A stretch of DNA of 64,000 bases from Desulfatibacillum alkenivorans DSM 16219 (GTDB lineage Bacteria > Desulfobacterota > Desulfobacteria > Desulfobacterales > Desulfatibacillaceae): assembly GCF_900142135.1 (NCBI RefSeq), contig NZ_FQZU01000003.1, positions 186,001-250,000 of the forward strand, written 5' to 3'. This document shows, piece by piece, positions 51,258 to 59,907 of this stretch. Below the pieces are notes generated by a model. The model searched no databases. It was not told the origin of the DNA and was given only the letters and a program-made list of their open reading frames with translations. Positions within the stretch are counted from its first letter, which is position 1, and every line of letters begins with the position of its first letter. Position numbers and translations under genes: made by a program.

Positions 51258-53702
51258 TTACCTTGAATGACGAATGGCCATGACGGCCTGGTTGCGCAGG
51301 GTTTTGATGTAGTTGTGGTGCTCGCCGCCGATGACCACGCCCGGCTGCTCCCGGTCCATGTAGAACATGCCGATGCATTGGTTATTGACCACCACGGGGT
51401 ATAGGGCGAAAGCGGGCGCCAGGACGGCGTCAATATACCATTTGGGCAGCTTGCCCTTTTCGTGCAGTATTTTTATGTCGTCGATCCTGATGTCTTTTTT
51501 TTGTGCGACGCAAAGCTGGAACACATCCCTGGGGTTATTGGGGGCGCCCACGTCAAAGCTGAATTTTTTAAGCAGATTGTCCATGTCCAGGCCAAAGCCG
51601 AAACGGGCGGTCATCGTGGTTTTTGTATTGTTCATGACCGCAAACAACACCCGTTGAAAGCCAAAACCCCGATACATGGTTTCCAGCACCATAAAAAGCA
51701 TGTCGTTGAGTTTGTACTCCTCCAGCATGGCGTTGGTGATTTCCTGGATGCCCGTGATCAGCACGCTTACCTGCTCCTGGGTCTCGGAGAGGGAAGGCTC
51801 CTGGAGGGGAGCGCCGGCCAAAGGCGCGGCGGGAAGGTCGCCAGGAACGGCTTCTGCAGCCGGAACGACCGTTGCAATGCCGTCATCTTCAATAGCTTTG
51901 ATGAAAGGGCTTTTTTGAACGTCAATGCCTAAGATATTGGCGTATTTTCCGATCATATCCTTGGCGCCGTGCAGCAGGCCCTCAATCTTTTTGGTGGAAA
52001 GGGGAACGCTTTTTTGGTAGCGGCGGGCTATGCCGTCCAGAATTTTTTTTCTGTCGTTTCCTTTGGAATTGCTCACAGCCTCGCAGACCTCATTGGAGAG
52101 ATTGGCTAGGTTCCGCAGCATTTCCTCCGGGGTTTTGGGGCGATCCACATTTCCGGGCGGCAGGGTGCGCAGGGTCTGGACGATTTTATCCGGGAACTTC
52201 CAGTTTTTAGCCACGGCCATGCCAAGTTCTTCAAAGGAGACGCCCAGAATGGATTTGGAGGCGTGCTTCTCGCTAAGATCCTTTTGGATCATCCGTTTTT
52301 TGATTTCGTCATACTCGTCAGGCAGATAAAAGGCGGCCAAATGCCTGCCCAGATTGTGCAGCATGGCGCAGACCAGGGCTTCTTCCACGCCCTTCATCTG
52401 CATGCTGTCTCCAATTTCCTTGGCGATCATGCCGCTCATAAAAGCCTTCACGGAAGCGTCCTTCAGGTCCTCACGCTGGCTTTTGTTCTGGATGTGATCG
52501 AAAAGCATGAGGCTGGCGGCGGCCATGCGGACTTCTTCAAAGCCCAGAACCACCACGGCGCGGCTGACAGTGGTTATTTTGCCGGCGAACTGGCCGTAAA
52601 AGGCGGAGTTGACCAAACGCAGGAGTTTGTTGGTCAAGGAAAAGTCTTTGAGAATCACCCGGGAAAGGTCGGCTGCCGAGGCCATATTATTGCCGGCCAT
52701 GGAGGCTTTTTTGTTGATCTCAATGACATTGGAGGAAAAAGTCGGGAAATCTTTTTTGTAGCGCATGCGTTTCAGAATGAACTCCACAGCGCTGTTGGTT
52801 TCCGGATCCCCGCCCAGGCCATGCCCGTCTTCGTCGGATTTCAGCCAGGCCTCCAAATCCACTTTCATGTCATCGGCGGAGGAATATCTGTTTTCCGGGG
52901 CTTTTTCCAACGCTTTCAGCACAATGCGGTCCAGCTTGTCGTCTACATTGGAGTTGATGGAGGACGGCTTGGGCGGCGTTTCGTAGGCAATCTGATACAG
53001 CACTGCGTAGGCGTTTTGGCCGGAAAAGGCAGCCCTGCCGGTCAGCATCTCAAACAGGATAACGCCCAGGGAAAAAATGTCCGCCTGGGGGGTTAAAGGC
53101 CCTTCAACCCCATGCTCGGGAGACATGTAGTTTACTGTGCCGGCCATTTGGCCGGATTGGCTCTTGGCGTCGTTCATCATGATGGATATGCCGAAATCCA
53201 TGATGCGCGGCGTGTCGTCCTCCTCCACCATGATGTTATTGGGACTAAGGTCCTTGTGAATAATGCCGGCCTTATGCGCGCTGCCAACCCCGGCAAGGAT
53301 TTTAATCATCAGGTTGACCGCCCGAGAAACCTTCAACGGCTTCTCCTTGGCGAGGATTTCCTTTAGGGGTTTCCCTTCTATATGCTCGAACACGAGATAG
53401 GGGCGATCCCCATGCGACCCGGCCTCATACAAGGGGGCCACATTGGGATGCTTCAACTTGCTGACGGTTTTGGCTTCCTTGATAAGCCGTTCCCGTTTTT
53501 CCAGGCTGATATTCCGGTATGCATCCAGGGTTTTTATGGCGACTTCTCTGCCAAGATTGGGATCCTGGGCCAAATAGACGACGCCCTGGGCGCCTTTGCC
53601 TAAAACTTTTAAAATTTTAAAACGGCCAATTTTGACTTGAGTCCCCTGAGCAGGGGTCCTGTCTTTTTTATAGCCGGATCCATTGGCGGCGGCAGATTGC
53701 AT
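51258..53702 (-). CDS. Ser/Thr kinase-HDOD-GAF fusion
   Basis: 814 residues. Kinase (23-290): LGKGAQGVVYLAQDP, VAIKTLDA, HKDLSPNNIM (Lys in place of the usual Arg before the catalytic Asp), DFGIS, NYMSPEH. HDOD (about 315-520): Asn/Ala-rich helices with LVNSAFYGQFAGKITTVSRA and VLGFEEVRMAAASLMLFDH, as in HDOD sensor proteins. GAF (about 650-800): LNDMLFMVLETMYRGFGFQR, MDREQPGVVIGGEHHNYIK. It has no span. An HDOD domain joined to a kinase and a GAF sensor suggests control of a cell-state decision by a small ligand. It is leftward, ending 28 bases from the NmrA-like gene. Confidence 0.9.
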   Translation of the reverse strand: MQSAAANGSGYKKDRTPAQGTQVKIGRFKILKVLGKGAQGVVYLAQDPNLGREVAIKTLDAYRNISLEKRERLIKEAKTVSKLKHPNVAPLYEAGSHGDRPYLVFEHIEGKPLKEILAKEKPLKVSRAVNLMIKILAGVGSAHKAGIIHKDLSPNNIMVEEDDTPRIMDFGISIMMNDAKSQSGQMAGTVNYMSPEHGVEGPLTPQADIFSLGVILFEMLTGRAAFSGQNAYAVLYQIAYETPPKPSSINSNVDDKLDRIVLKALEKAPENRYSSADDMKVDLEAWLKSDEDGHGLGGDPETNSAVEFILKRMRYKKDFPTFSSNVIEINKKASMAGNNMASAADLSRVILKDFSLTNKLLRLVNSAFYGQFAGKITTVSRAVVVLGFEEVRMAAASLMLFDHIQNKSQREDLKDASVKAFMSGMIAKEIGDSMQMKGVEEALVCAMLHNLGRHLAAFYLPDEYDEIKKRMIQKDLSEKHASKSILGVSFEELGMAVAKNWKFPDKIVQTLRTLPPGNVDRPKTPEEMLRNLANLSNEVCEAVSNSKGNDRKKILDGIARRYQKSVPLSTKKIEGLLHGAKDMIGKYANILGIDVQKSPFIKAIEDDGIATVVPAAEAVPGDLPAAPLAGAPLQEPSLSETQEQVSVLITGIQEITNAMLEEYKLNDMLFMVLETMYRGFGFQRVLFAVMNNTKTTMTARFGFGLDMDNLLKKFSFDVGAPNNPRDVFQLCVAQKKDIRIDDIKILHEKGKLPKWYIDAVLAPAFALYPVVVNNQCIGMFYMDREQPGVVIGGEHHNYIKTLRNQAVMAIRHSR

Positions 53703-54128
53703 GGATGGTCCTGTCTGAACAAAGTGAATGACGATTATACCCTCAGGGCCGAACGCCGCGCCCTCTGATGGTTGAAGAAGGCATGGCCGTTAAATTAATT
53801 GAATTTACCGGATGCAAAAAACGGGCCGAAGCCCGACGCTACTTAATAGGCTGGAATGGGGCGATTTTTGCGAAGTACAGGAATCCGTGCTTGTCAAAAT
53901 AATGGCAATCATTCCTATCATCCTTCAAATAGGAGAGGGTTCCCTTTAGTATTTGCAATCCAATCCGGCGCCTTTTCTTATTATCGGCGCCTTTGTGGGC
54001 TGGCTTGATCCCCCAAAAAAAACAAAATCCACCATTCCTCCCCCATATGGGGGATTGCATCGAGACGAATTAATGATTCTATTATATGGAGACAAAGCAC
54101 TAATCCTGGTTTGTAGGGAGAAAAAAAT
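53703..54128 (+). other. Intergenic region before the DUF3786 gene
   Basis: 426 bases between divergent genes. A perfect 14-base palindrome CCCCCATATGGGGG (54040-54053) lies about 75 bases before the rightward ATG. A leftward 73-codon frame (53839-54060) reads plausibly at its end but begins in the palindrome without a ribosome site; I do not call it. A weak rightward promoter may be TTGCAT (54055-54060) with TCTATT 17 bases on. Confidence 0.45.
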
Positions 54129-54938
54129 ATGAGCGGAAAAAAAAGCACGGTAGACATTTACAAACTGCTTGAAAAATCCAATTGCAGGGAATGCGGATAT
54201 CCCACATGCATGGCCTTTGCAGCGGCTGTTTTTCAGGGCCGAAACCACCTGAGCGACTGCCCTCGTTTGGACCCGGCCGTGGCCGAGGCTGAAGGCGGGG
54301 CTCCGGCCAAAACCGTAGATCCCAGCGAGGAAATGAACAAAGCCCTGGAGGAGTTTCGGGCGCAAATGAAGGATGTGGATCTTGAGGCCAGGGCCAAGGT
54401 CCTTGGCGGACGCTACGCCAACGGCCGGTTGATCCTTAAAATCCTGGGAAAAGACTTTGGCGTGGACAACGCGGGCAAAATCCATACAGACATCCATGTC
54501 AACCCCTGGGTGGCGGCGCCATTTTTCGCCTACGTGCTTCAGGGTCAGGGGGTGGAGCCCTCCGGGGAATGGATTTCCCTGCGGGAGTTGGAGGGAGGGC
54601 GGCCCTTATATGGCTTGTTCGTCCAAAGGGTTGAACAGCCCATAAGAAAGGTGGCGGACGCCTATCCCGATCTCTTCGCCGACATGGTGGACCTTTTCGG
54701 CGGCAAGGAGGTTGAACCGGCATATCAATCGGACATCTCCGTGGTCCTGCAGGTTTTGCCCAAGGTTCCCATTATGGTTTGCTACTGGAGGCCGGAAGAC
54801 GGCATGGAGTCCAACTTCAACCTGCTTTTTGACGGCAACGCAAACAAAAACCTCCCGACGCAGGCTTTGTACACCCTGAGCGGAGGCCTTGGGAACATGT
54901 TCGAAAAGCTGGCTTTGCGCCATGGCGTGGCCGTATAA
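54129..54938 (+). CDS. Fe-S-binding DUF3786-type protein
   Basis: 269 residues. The N-terminus has C19, C22, C27 and C44 (CRECGYPTCMAFAA, then CP), the 4Fe-4S pattern also found at the N-terminus of the corrinoid/Fe-S subunit of acetyl-CoA synthase. The remaining 200 residues are a DUF3786 domain, with GLFVQRVEQPIRKVADAYPD and VPIMVCYWRPEDGMESNFNL. The role is unknown; the family is common in anaerobes of this group and is likely redox-linked. GGGAG precedes the ATG. It is followed by a hairpin terminator. Confidence 0.85.
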   Translation: MSGKKSTVDIYKLLEKSNCRECGYPTCMAFAAAVFQGRNHLSDCPRLDPAVAEAEGGAPAKTVDPSEEMNKALEEFRAQMKDVDLEARAKVLGGRYANGRLILKILGKDFGVDNAGKIHTDIHVNPWVAAPFFAYVLQGQGVEPSGEWISLRELEGGRPLYGLFVQRVEQPIRKVADAYPDLFADMVDLFGGKEVEPAYQSDISVVLQVLPKVPIMVCYWRPEDGMESNFNLLFDGNANKNLPTQALYTLSGGLGNMFEKLALRHGVAV

Positions 54939-55332
54939 AATTACATTGGAGTTCAGCTGAGGGTTTTAGGGTCCGGGCGCGCCTCGGACCCTTTTTGTAA
55001 AGTGATGTATTTTGATGTATTTGGGGGTTAATTTCTGGTTTTTATCAATATGAAAGCGGCTATGCTGCCTCTAAGGCATTAAGCCCCAGGAAAAACCGGC
55101 GTTCCTTCCATAAAATTCTCACCGCAACCCGCCGCGCCAGGATTTCCGGGCATGGACACCACTGTTTTTTCATGCTAATCTTTCGCCAAAAAAGGGGAAA
55201 ATTGACGCCGGATCAAGAAGCCGCCGCCGGCGGCCGCATGCGTTTTTAACAGCCGCGGATCCTTATATTTACCATTTTTCTATTAGTTGTTTATCCTCCT
55301 TAAGGAAGAATACAACCCTCCGCGAGGAACCC
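54939..55332 (+). other. Intergenic region before REC-REC-GGDEF
   Basis: 394 bases. After the hairpin at 54969-54996 there is AT-rich sequence with no clear gene or promoter; short palindromic words near 55235-55260 look unremarkable. No structured RNA could be recognised. Confidence 0.4.
54969..54996 (+). terminator. Terminator of the DUF3786 gene
   Basis: GGGTCCG (54969-54975) and CGGACCC (54985-54991), loop GGCGCGCCT that can pair further within, then TTTTT to 54996. Confidence 0.8.
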
Positions 55333-56589
55333 ATGAAGAAGGTGTTGCTGGTGGAAGACAGCCCCTTGTTTGGGGATACTGTCAAAGCCGCCATAGAGGA
55401 CGAGTTCGAGTGCCGGGTCATGTGGGCCCAAACCATGGCCGACGCCCAGGCATTGCTTGAGAAGCACAACGGCGATTTTTGCGTCAGCGTTTTGGATTAT
55501 AACCTGCCGGACGCCTCGGATGGCGAGATTCTGGACTGCGTCCTGGCCTGGAACGTTCCCTCCATTGTTTTTTCCGGAATTTTTGAGGATGACGCCCGGG
55601 ACTTTATCTGGTCCAAGAGGGTGGTCGACTACGTCCTCAAAGGCGGCCCCGAAAGCATTGAGTACCTCATTTCCCTGATTCGTCATATTTTTCACGCTCG
55701 AGAAACCAAAGTTCTGGTCGTGGACGACTCCCGGGTTTTTCGGGCCATGGCCTCGGAACTGCTTTCGGTGAGGCAATACCAGATTTTTCAGGCGGAAAAC
55801 GGCCGGGAAGCCTTGGAGATTATGCAAGAGCATCCGGACATCCGCATGGCGATCATAGACTACTACATGCCGGAAATGGACGGCATAGCCCTTACCAATG
55901 AGTTGCGCAGGCGCTACAACCGGGATCAACTGGCCATCATTGGGGTGTCTACGGAGGGCGGCGGCATGATTTCCGCCCAATTTATCAAAAGCGGCGCCAA
56001 CGACTTTTTGAACAAGCCTTTTTTAACAGAGGAATTTTATTGCAGAATCACCCAGAACATCGATTTGCTGCGGCATATCAAACGGGTTAAGGAGCTTTCC
56101 AGCCGGGATTACCTGACCAACCTGTTCAACCGCAGATCCTTCTTTGAATACGGCCAAAAACTCTATGCCTCGGCGATGCGCGATCAAACGGTCATTGCCG
56201 TAGCCATGCTGGACGTGGATGAATTCAAAAGCGTCAACGACTCCTTCGGCCATGATGCGGGGGACGAGGTGCTTAAAACCGTGGCCGACACCCTCATGGA
56301 GTCTTTCCGGGAAACCGACATCGTCTCCCGATTCGGCGGGGACGAGTTCTGTATAATCATGGCGAATCCCGACAAAAATGAAATGCCCGCGCTCCTGGAG
56401 AGGATCCGCACGGCCGTAGAGAATAAATACATAGAAGTGGACGGCCAACAGGTCAATGTCAGCATCAGCGTGGGCGCCTGCACAGAGCTATGCGACTCCC
56501 TGGACATCATGATCAAGAAGGCGGACCAAATGCTGCGGCAGGCCAAATGTGCAGGTAAAAATAATGTGCAACTGGTTACTGCGTGCTAG
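55333..56589 (+). CDS. Double-receiver diguanylate cyclase (REC-REC-GGDEF)
   Basis: 418 residues. REC1 (1-115) has VLLVEDSPLF and the phospho-Asp in SVLDYNLP; REC2 (127-245) has VLVVDDSRVFR and IIDYYMPEMDG. The GGDEF domain (about 255-418) carries the active GGDEF motif (RFGGDEFCI) and an upstream inhibitory RxxD site (RETD). It should make cyclic-di-GMP under control of two phospho-receiver inputs. No histidine kinase is adjacent. GAGGAA precedes the ATG. It is convergent with the TetR gene. Confidence 0.93.
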   Translation: MKKVLLVEDSPLFGDTVKAAIEDEFECRVMWAQTMADAQALLEKHNGDFCVSVLDYNLPDASDGEILDCVLAWNVPSIVFSGIFEDDARDFIWSKRVVDYVLKGGPESIEYLISLIRHIFHARETKVLVVDDSRVFRAMASELLSVRQYQIFQAENGREALEIMQEHPDIRMAIIDYYMPEMDGIALTNELRRRYNRDQLAIIGVSTEGGGMISAQFIKSGANDFLNKPFLTEEFYCRITQNIDLLRHIKRVKELSSRDYLTNLFNRRSFFEYGQKLYASAMRDQTVIAVAMLDVDEFKSVNDSFGHDAGDEVLKTVADTLMESFRETDIVSRFGGDEFCIIMANPDKNEMPALLERIRTAVENKYIEVDGQQVNVSISVGACTELCDSLDIMIKKADQMLRQAKCAGKNNVQLVTAC

Positions 56590-56666
56590 CGCCGCACCCT
56601 CTTGGCGACAGGCGAAGATGCGGAGCAATTCAGAAAAAATCAAGCGCACTTTCGCCTTAAAAAAAT

Positions 56667-57320
56667 TCAACACCCCAAGCCGGCAAGCAATATCCTGAGT
56701 ACGTTACAGAATTCCTCGTGAAAATCCATGTCCAAATGGGGCAGAGGCGCCTTGGACATGACTTCCTTGCAAATTTCCGAAGGCTCGGAAAGCTGCTGCA
56801 GACCGATCATCAGGCTAAAGCTCCAAACCAGGATCTTCACGCCGGCGCCTGGCTTCAACGCCGGGAAATACTGCTCGATCATATTTCCGGTTTTTTCCAG
56901 GTTGGAGTTTAAAAAGGTTTTATACTCCAGAGCCGCTTCATAGCTGATGTTCTGCTCCAGGATGGCGCTGGTGATGGACGCCAAAGGACGCATGAGAGGG
57001 GCCATTTCCAAAATGGCGGTCACTGAATCAGAGAATGTATCCACCGATCGCGGTTCTTCCGAAACAAGGGCCTGTTCCAAAGCCGCGTTGGCCTGGGTGA
57101 AAAATACGGAAAAATTCTGCTTGGAAAGCTCCAGAAAAACCTCTTCCTTGGTCCTAAAATAAAGAAAAACCGTTCCTTTGGCCATGCCGGCGGCTTTGGC
57201 CACATCAATCATTTTTATGTCCTGAAAATTGGAAGAGCGAAATAGCCTGGCGGCCGTATCAATGATCAGTTGGCGTTTTTTTTGTTTGTCTCCGTCACTG
57301 ACGGCCCTTTTGAGCGACAT
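56667..57320 (-). CDS. TetR-family transcriptional regulator
   Basis: 217 residues. The helix-turn-helix (about 30-65) reads DIKMIDVAKAAGMAKGTVFLYF with the typical Tyr-Phe end. The ligand domain has KTFLNSNLEKTGNMIEQYF. It stands alone, convergent with the diguanylate cyclase and 168 bases from the repeat protein that ends at 57489 and is read away from it, so it is not obviously the regulator of either. AAGGAA precedes the ATG. Confidence 0.9.
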   Translation of the reverse strand: MSLKRAVSDGDKQKKRQLIIDTAARLFRSSNFQDIKMIDVAKAAGMAKGTVFLYFRTKEEVFLELSKQNFSVFFTQANAALEQALVSEEPRSVDTFSDSVTAILEMAPLMRPLASITSAILEQNISYEAALEYKTFLNSNLEKTGNMIEQYFPALKPGAGVKILVWSFSLMIGLQQLSEPSEICKEVMSKAPLPHLDMDFHEEFCNVLRILLAGLGC

Positions 57321-57488
57321 GAACTTTCCTTCGCATAATTAGCTGATAAAATGCCTCCCGGCCCATTTGCCAGGGAGGCGCAAAGGCCATTATCTACCCG
57401 TCCGAAAGGGAAAAATCAAGCTCCCATGAAAAATGGAGGCGCTGGGGGCAAAAAGGCCGCCTTCTGCGCGGGCTTATTCCGAGGCGAA

Positions 57489-58550
57489 TTATGTTTCACT
57501 GACGGACCATGCGCCTTTTTCATCCTTGCAAAGTCTTAGGATCAGGTTTTGCTTTTCTCCTCCCACTTCCCCTTTGAATTCCAAGAGCCTGCATTCCTTT
57601 CCATTTTCATCCGCTTTAGCCAGAAGTTTGATAGTTCCGTGATTGCCGCTTTTGGCATTTTTCCATGTTCTAAGGGTTCCGATTTTATCTTTGTCGACGA
57701 TTTCCGCCGATTTTTGAGCCAGCAGCCTTTTGTCTTCCTCGGTCAGGGCCTTCAGTTCATCCGGCCATATCCAGCCGGTAAAGGTGGAGCCCATGGACTC
57801 CATGAGTCGCAGGGGCGAGGTAAGCACTCCGGTAATCATGCCGCCCACGGCGCCCTGGCCGGCTTCCTCCCCAACCTGGCGGGCGTTTTGGGTGATTGCC
57901 TCGGCCTGATCCAAAAGGTCCGGCAGCGCCTCCCGGGTGGTTTTCACTTCCTCCAATATGCCGGGGACGAGCGGCCGCGTTTCTCTCATCTCCTTGGAAG
58001 CGGCCTGAACCGCGTCGGACGCCTTGTCCAGGCTGGCTATGACCTTCGGCGCGTCCTCCCTGATCGCCCTGGACTCCGCCAGGATCTTCGGGACTGTCTC
58101 CCGCACCTGCCGCACTTCCGCAAGAATTTCCGGCATGGAGGCCTTGGGCTTCTTTTTACGCTCCGGATCCGGGGGCGCTATGGCCAGGATCATCTTCCGG
58201 GTGGCTTCCACCTCTTCCAGCACAGGAGGAATCTGCTCCCGGATTCTGCCCGCCTCAGCCGTAATTTCCGGAATAATCGCCCGATAAGCCTCCACCTCGG
58301 CAATGGCCTTGTCTACGGTAATGCGCACCTGTTCCACCTCTTTTATGATGTCCGGAACCTGCTCCCGAATTTGAGCAACCTCCAGAACCACGGGCTCTAT
58401 GCGCTGGCTGGTGGACTCCACCTGGGCTAACAGTTGGGGAATCTGCCCATGGATTTGAGAGACCTTAAAGGAAAAATAAAAAATGGACAGGCCGAGAAAA
58501 AACAAGCTGGCCGATAATAGGATGACTCCGATCTTTCCGCCCTTCTCCAT
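57489..58550 (-). CDS. Membrane-anchored repeat protein with 17-kDa-antigen-like end
   Basis: 353 residues from the ATG at 58550, seven bases after GGAG. The anchor is VILLSASLFFLGLSIFYFSF (10-29), unlikely to be cleaved. Residues 35-230 are a run of at least seven units of about 21-30 residues built around Arg-x-x-Ile/Val-Pro-x-Ile/Leu-x-x-Glu-Val, e.g. IREQVPDIIKEVEQVR and VRETVPKILAESRAIR, likely a long helical rod or coiled coil. The C-terminal 60 residues (TWKNAKSGNHGTIKLL, a GKECRLLEF strand, then LRLCKDEKGAWSV) match the outer-membrane 17 kDa surface-antigen domain in layout. It may bridge inner membrane and cell envelope; family otherwise unknown. Confidence 0.8.
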   Translation of the reverse strand: MEKGGKIGVILLSASLFFLGLSIFYFSFKVSQIHGQIPQLLAQVESTSQRIEPVVLEVAQIREQVPDIIKEVEQVRITVDKAIAEVEAYRAIIPEITAEAGRIREQIPPVLEEVEATRKMILAIAPPDPERKKKPKASMPEILAEVRQVRETVPKILAESRAIREDAPKVIASLDKASDAVQAASKEMRETRPLVPGILEEVKTTREALPDLLDQAEAITQNARQVGEEAGQGAVGGMITGVLTSPLRLMESMGSTFTGWIWPDELKALTEEDKRLLAQKSAEIVDKDKIGTLRTWKNAKSGNHGTIKLLAKADENGKECRLLEFKGEVGGEKQNLILRLCKDEKGAWSVSET

Positions 58551-58785
58551 GCAGATTCTCCACTTGATATTAGCGTCAATATTTCCATGAAATCTAATGC
58601 ATAACATATATTGCGCCGTGTGGGCAAAAATCTTTAAGGCCGGACGGAGGGGGGAAAGCCCTTCCGGGCTCAGGCCCTGGAAAGCAGGGTGGGCGACGGC
58701 GCGGCGGCTTGGGAATCGCAGAAGCAAAAAAAAGGGAAGACCCAAATCCAGGCATTCCCCTCTTTTGAAAAGCATAAATGGCAGG

Positions 58786-59895
58786 CTATTTCATTTTGTC
58801 GGGAAAAAGCGACCGCACGCCGTCTTCCGAAGCCTTGCACAGCCCTCTTTCCGTAATAAGACCGGTTACCAAGCGGGCGGGAGTCACGTCAAAAGCCACA
58901 TTAAGGGCCGGGCTGTCCTCCGGCGGAACCAGTACGTCCACCAGATGGCCGTCGTGCAGGCCCCACACTTTTCTGACTTCGTCCGGGTCCCTGTTTTCAA
59001 TGGGGATGTCCTTTACGCCGTCTTTTAGCTCCCAATCAATGGTGCTGGAAGGCAAAGCCACGTAGAAGGGAACATTGTTGTCTTTGGCGGCCAGGGCTTT
59101 CAGGTAGGTTCCCACTTTGTTGGCCGCGTCTCCGGTATGGGTTGTTCTGTCCGTACCTACGATCACCATATCCACCTTGCCGTGCTGCATCAAGTGCCCG
59201 CCGGCGTTATCGGTAATGACGGTGTGGGGAACTCCATGCTGTCCCAGTTCCCATGCGGTGAGCCTGGAGCCCTGGTTCAGGGGGCGGGTTTCGTCCACCC
59301 AGACATGCACGTCAATCCCCTTGTCAAAGGCGGCGTAAATGGGCGCTGTGGCGGTTCCGTGATCCACGCAGGCCAGCCACCCCGCATTGCAGTGCGTGAG
59401 AATGTTGACCGTCTTGCCGTTCTTCTTTTTGCTGATTTCCTCAATAAGCGGAGATCCGTGCAAGCCTATCTGCCGGCAATTCTCCACTTCCGCCTCCGTA
59501 ATCTCAATGGCTTTAAACCAGGCGGCCTTAAGCCAATCTTCCGCGTTTGGTTTTTCAAGGATCGCCGTTTCCATGGCTTTCACCGCCCACTCCAGGTTGA
59601 CGGCGGTGGGTCTGGCGTTGCCGATTTTAAAGCACTCCTCCTTGAGATATTGGAGAGGATTGTCCGCGTCCTTCATGTTAACCACGGCAAGGTAAACTCC
59701 CCAGGCGCCCGTGGCCCCGATCAAGGGCGCGCCGCGCACGTACATGTCGCGAATGGCCTGGATGGTTTTTTCCGCGGTGGTCAGGCCCACAATTTCAAAC
59801 CGGTGCGGAAGTTTGCGCTGGTCAATAATCTCGACGGTTTCCGGGTCGTGCTCATTAGGCCATATGGCCCTGTACCACTTTCCATTGACATTCAT
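58786..59895 (-). CDS. mtnA: S-methyl-5-thioribose-1-phosphate isomerase
   Basis: 369 residues, normal MtnA length. Signatures: YVRGAPLIGATGAWGVYLA, THCNAGWLACVDHG with the active-site Cys, DETRPLNQGSRLTAWEL and VGTDRTTHTGDAANKVGTY with the catalytic Asp. It converts 5-methylthioribose 1-phosphate to methylthioribulose 1-phosphate in methionine salvage or in a methylthio-alkane shunt. It lies 12 bases after adenine deaminase and is co-transcribed, so the adenine part and the thiosugar part of methylthioadenosine are handled together. No other mtn gene is in the window. Confidence 0.94.
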   Translation of the reverse strand: MNVNGKWYRAIWPNEHDPETVEIIDQRKLPHRFEIVGLTTAEKTIQAIRDMYVRGAPLIGATGAWGVYLAVVNMKDADNPLQYLKEECFKIGNARPTAVNLEWAVKAMETAILEKPNAEDWLKAAWFKAIEITEAEVENCRQIGLHGSPLIEEISKKKNGKTVNILTHCNAGWLACVDHGTATAPIYAAFDKGIDVHVWVDETRPLNQGSRLTAWELGQHGVPHTVITDNAGGHLMQHGKVDMVIVGTDRTTHTGDAANKVGTYLKALAAKDNNVPFYVALPSSTIDWELKDGVKDIPIENRDPDEVRKVWGLHDGHLVDVLVPPEDSPALNVAFDVTPARLVTGLITERGLCKASEDGVRSLFPDKMK

Positions 59896-59907
59896 GATTT
59901 CAGACCT

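Noticed and set aside
53839-54060. Leftward 73-codon frame opposite the DUF3786 leader
   Set aside because: Starts within a palindrome without a ribosome site; its end looks protein-like but evidence is too thin.
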